From Actinomycetota bacterium (GTDB lineage Bacteria; Actinomycetota; Thermoleophilia; Gaiellales; Gaiellaceae), in NCBI GenBank assembly GCA_003162235.1, contig PMMN01000041.1, positions 345 through 7,549 on the forward strand: a stretch of DNA of 7,205 bases, written 5' to 3'. Under the pieces are notes generated by a model that saw only the letters and a program-made list of their open reading frames with translations, did not search any database and had not been told where the DNA came from. This document shows, in pieces, positions 4,859 through 7,205 of the stretch (positions are counted from its first letter, which is position 1; every line of letters begins with the position of its first letter). The translations under genes were made by a program, and so were the position numbers.

Positions 4859-6610
4859 CTACGCGTCGCCGTCGCCCGCGAACATGCGCCCGCGCGTACC
4901 CGAGCCACTCCAGCCGGTGGCTTGGTGCTCGACGTCGATCGAGACGATCGTCTCGGGACGGAGGTAGCGGCCGCCGATGAAGGGCCAGCCTCCGTCCTTC
5001 ACGTCGGAGAATTGCTTGACGATCTCGCCCGCCTGCACCTGTGCCTCCTCGAGGCTGGGATAAGTGCCGATCGGCACCCGATCGCCGTCGGAAAGGCGCA
5101 GAACGAGCTCGTACTCGCCCCGGCCGGCATCCTCAGGCTCGGCTCCGGCGGGCGCCGGCGCTTCGGCCTCTGGCTCGGCGACCGGATCCGGTCCTGCCTG
5201 CGCCGCCGCTTCGGCTGGATCCGACGTTTCGGCAACGACCTCCTCCGCGCTTCCTTCGGGCGCTAGGAGCGGCTCCCGAACATCGCCTTCCTCGGCGACC
5301 GGCTCGAGCTCCTCGCCCGCGACTTCGGGCTGCCAATCCGTGCCTGCCTGAACGGTCGAGTCGGAAGCCTGCAACACGCCGGATTCGATGAAGTCGGCCA
5401 CGTCGGCGGTGATCACGTTGACCTCGCCTCGCATCCAGGCCGGAGTCACTGCCCCCACCTCAACAGGATCCTCGGCGGGCTGCTCCTGTGTCTCCTCATT
5501 GCTCGGCGCCGGCTCGGGGACGGGCTCCTGGACGGCTTCGGGAGGTGGCTCCTGCCGGCTCTCCGCCGTCGGCGCCTCGCCTTCCGGCGGCTGTTCGTAG
5601 GCCGCGTATTCCTCGCCGTCGGGCGCTGCGGCTTCCGGCGCGGGCTCGCCCGGCTGCCAGGCATTCCCCTCAAGGAGCGAGGAGTCGCCGTAGTAGCCGT
5701 ACTCGCCCGTCTGCACGTCGGGAGGAAGCTGCTCGAGGGGCGCGCCTAGCATCTCGGGCGGAGAGGCGTCGCTAAAGGAATCGAAGTTCGGGTAGTCGAT
5801 CTCGCCTGGGGCGATGAGCGGAACGAACTCCTCGCGCGCTGCCTGCTCTTCCTGCGCCGGCGGAGCCGCGGGCTCTTCGGCGAAGACCAGAGGCGCCTCG
5901 GCGGGCAGCGGCTCGACCGGAGACGTTACGTCGGGCGCCGGCCCGGCGAGAAGCGGTTCGGGTTGACCCTGCTCGGGCACGGGTTGCGTTACGAGAAGCG
6001 TCGATGCCGGCGCCGCGACACCGCCGAGTACCTCGTCGGTCAGGCGCGTGAGGGCGCCCGGAGCGGCGATGACAAAGCGAGTCTCTGGCCCCAGCTGAGC
6101 TCGCAGCCGTTCCATCACCCCTTCGTCGGGATCGCACACGGCCACCACGGGCGCACCGAACTCGATCACCAGTGGCAGCGCCATCTCGCGGCGAGCGTCT
6201 TCGTAGCTCAGCGAGCGTGCGAGCTCGCGGTCGATCGCGACCCGCTCGACGTCGGCGTAGGGCAAGCCCTTCTGCCCGGCCAGCAAGCGGCTGAGATCTT
6301 CCTCGCTCAGCCAGCCGCGCGAGAGCAGCACCTCGCCCAGGCGCTTGCCACTGCGCAGTCCCTCGGCGAGCGCGTCCTCGAGCTGCTGGGGAGCGATCAG
6401 ACCGGCCCGGAAGATGAGAGTCCCGAGTGGCATGTCGAGCATCTCATCGGCGCCCTCCACTGGCTGGAACTGAGACTCCACGACCTGCTCGGGTTGCACC
6501 TCGGGCACGGACGGCGCCTCGGGCACAGGCGGTACCTCGGGCGCGGGCGGGGACGGAACCGCGGCCGAGAAGTCGTGTTCATCCTCTTGTCGACGACGAA
6601 GAAACGGCAC
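4859..6610 (-). CDS. Stand-alone GspE/PilB N-terminal (MshEN-type) domain protein with long Pro/Glu-rich linker, no ATPase domain
   Basis: 583 residues, GTG start. After a Pro-rich N-terminus (17-40), residues 61-113 match the two 24-residue MshEN motifs (RLGxxLxxxGxxxxxxLxxxLxxQ) separated by 5 residues. Motif I (61-84) has L62, G63, G70, L77 and L81, but Pro61 replaces Arg and Gly84 replaces Gln. Motif II (90-113) is complete. Residues 114-196 continue as the second subdomain of GspE N-termini (LPYADVERVAIDRELARSLS, then ALPLVIEFGAPVVAVCDPDE). Residues about 200-497 are an acidic Pro/Glu/Ala-rich linker with islands such as DYPNFDSF and NVITADVADFIESGVLQ. Residues 498-565 form a compact C-terminal domain (YELVLRLSDGDRVPIGTYPS ... 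GRYLRPETIVSIDV) that I cannot name. No Walker A, Walker B or Cys4 zinc motif is present, so it cannot be a motor. It follows pilB on the same strand after 121 nt. It may bind a nucleotide or a pilus motor partner in the cytoplasm. Confidence 0.85.
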   Translation of the reverse strand: MPFLRRRQEDEHDFSAAVPSPPAPEVPPVPEAPSVPEVQPEQVVESQFQPVEGADEMLDMPLGTLIFRAGLIAPQQLEDALAEGLRSGKRLGEVLLSRGWLSEEDLSRLLAGQKGLPYADVERVAIDRELARSLSYEDARREMALPLVIEFGAPVVAVCDPDEGVMERLRAQLGPETRFVIAAPGALTRLTDEVLGGVAAPASTLLVTQPVPEQGQPEPLLAGPAPDVTSPVEPLPAEAPLVFAEEPAAPPAQEEQAAREEFVPLIAPGEIDYPNFDSFSDASPPEMLGAPLEQLPPDVQTGEYGYYGDSSLLEGNAWQPGEPAPEAAAPDGEEYAAYEQPPEGEAPTAESRQEPPPEAVQEPVPEPAPSNEETQEQPAEDPVEVGAVTPAWMRGEVNVITADVADFIESGVLQASDSTVQAGTDWQPEVAGEELEPVAEEGDVREPLLAPEGSAEEVVAETSDPAEAAAQAGPDPVAEPEAEAPAPAGAEPEDAGRGEYELVLRLSDGDRVPIGTYPSLEEAQVQAGEIVKQFSDVKDGGWPFIGGRYLRPETIVSIDVEHQATGWSGSGTRGRMFAGDGDA

Positions 6611-6618
6611 TGTTTATG

Positions 6619-6623
6619 CCTCC
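6619..6623 (-). promoter_or_regulatory. Shine-Dalgarno site deciding the GTG start at 6610
   Basis: On the minus strand GGAGG lies 8 nt upstream of GTG 6610, which is ideal spacing. It supports the non-ATG start and the full N-terminus. The 121 nt between this gene and pilB contain no clear terminator or promoter, so co-transcription with pilB is possible. Confidence 0.75.
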
Positions 6624-6731
6624 GCATTCACCTGCGCCCGCCTCGGCGGAACGCCTTGACACGCACACTCTACCCCGCGGGCGACGAAGCTCCTCCCAGA
6701 TGCCGCAGATGTTCTCGGCAAGCGGCCCGGA

Positions 6732-7205
6732 TCAGGTCGCGACGACACGAGCCAGCTCCTCGATCGACGTCAACCCCTGGGCGACCTTGGCCATGCCATC
6801 GTCCCACATCGAGCGCATCCCCATCTCGAACGCTCGCGCGCGCATCTCCTCGTGCGAGGGCTTACTGGCGGCATAGGCGGCGAGTTCGTCGGACATGTTC
6901 AGGAACTCGAAGATTCCAAGCCGCCCCTTATAGCCGGTGTGATTGCAGCGCGGGCAGCCGATTTTACGGTAGAAGGCCATACCGTCGAGTTGGGCGGCGA
7001 CGTCGGGCGAGACGTTTGACCCGATCATCTCGCCGACGCTGGGCGTGTACATCTCGGCGCAGTTCGTACACAGCCGCCGGGCCAGGCGCTGGGCGAGCAC
7101 GCCCGAGACGGCGGCACTGGCGAGGAAGGGCTCGACACCCATCTCGTTCAGGCGCGTGAGCGCACTCGGGGCGTCGTTGGTGTGCAGCGACGAGAGCACC
7201 ATGTG
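6732..7205 (-). CDS. pilB: PilB/GspE-type pilus assembly ATPase, C-terminal 157 residues, cut by the right edge
   Basis: The cytoplasmic ATPase that drives pilus extension. The fragment enters at the family's His-box region (HMVLSSLHTNDAPSALTRL) and continues with MGVEPFLASAAVSGVLAQRL, which is diagnostic of GspE/PilB. Two CxxC pairs, CTNC and CPRC (residues 45-48 and 83-86 counting from the Met after the first His), form the tetracysteine zinc-binding motif of the C-terminal domain. CNHTGYKGRLGIFEFL follows in the canonical position. The C-terminus GLTSIEELARVVAT is also typical. PilT lacks this Cys4 motif, so assembly rather than retraction is indicated. The N-terminal domains, Walker A and Walker B lie outside the window. 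The GspE of a type II secretion system is an alternative, but linkage to pilA and pilT favours PilB. Confidence 0.93.
   Translation of the reverse strand, partial: HMVLSSLHTNDAPSALTRLNEMGVEPFLASAAVSGVLAQRLARRLCTNCAEMYTPSVGEMIGSNVSPDVAAQLDGMAFYRKIGCPRCNHTGYKGRLGIFEFLNMSDELAAYAASKPSHEEMRARAFEMGMRSMWDDGMAKVAQGLTSIEELARVVAT

Noticed and set aside
5064..5077. Perfect 14-bp palindrome GTGCCGATCGGCAC
   Set aside because: It is inside the coding sequence of the MshEN protein, far from any start. CGATCG-containing words are frequent in this window, so no operator role is supported.
6656..6661. TTGACA on the plus strand between pilB and the MshEN gene
   Set aside because: A perfect -35 hexamer, but no acceptable -10 lies 16-18 nt downstream and it would drive only antisense transcription.
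5963..7159. Long plus-strand open frame (about 398 residues) opposite the MshEN gene and pilB
   Set aside because: It is antisense to two well-supported genes, spans their intergenic gap, and its translation is Arg-rich low complexity typical of the reverse strand of GC-rich coding DNA.

Overview
The window is high-GC bacterial DNA carrying part of a type IV pilus (T4P) locus. It holds the start of a PilT-type retraction ATPase, a type IVa major-pilin-like gene and the end of a PilB-type assembly ATPase. GC-rich third codon positions, GTG starts and a clustered pilB/pilT/pilA set in a non-proteobacterial style fit a high-GC Actinomycetota lineage (for example Thermoleophilia-like) or a similar group. 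No marker in the window fixes the taxon.

Layout, left to right. The left edge cuts pilT (minus strand, start at 500). A 185-nt divergent spacer separates it from pilA (plus, 686-1069), which ends in a strong intrinsic terminator (1099-1130). Next on the plus strand is a 697-residue multi-membrane-span protein with a GT-C glycosyltransferase look (1181-3274), followed by a second, weaker terminator (3308-3329). A roughly 300-nt spacer holds a possible coding remnant and a small hairpin. Then come two overlapping plus-strand genes: a membrane-anchored protein with a Thr-rich stalk and a thioredoxin-like domain lacking CxxC (3582-4535), and a 101-residue basic/alpha-beta protein (4532-4837). Convergent to them on the minus strand is a 583-residue protein (4859-6610) with the N-terminal regulatory module of GspE/PilB ATPases (MshEN type) but no ATPase domain. 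It lies downstream of the true pilB, whose C-terminal 157 residues fill the right edge (6732-7205, minus).

How the genes may fit together. PilB (extension) and PilT (retraction) are the cytoplasmic motors and the pilin is their substrate. The GT-C protein next to pilA is a candidate pilin- or envelope-glycosylating enzyme, by analogy with GT-C enzymes encoded next to pilA elsewhere. The Thr-rich stalk of the 317-residue protein is another possible acceptor. The free-standing MshEN-like protein could sense a nucleotide such as c-di-GMP or dock on motor components, but its first MshEN motif is degenerate. The two motor genes lie on the minus strand and flank a plus-strand block of four genes, which looks like accessory cargo placed between core pilus genes.

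The most interesting items are the ATPase-less MshEN protein with its roughly 300-residue Pro/Glu-rich linker and unknown C-terminal domain, the pilA/GT-C pairing, and the translationally coupled thioredoxin-like/101-residue pair. I found no CRISPR array, tRNA, rRNA, insertion sequence or phage gene.
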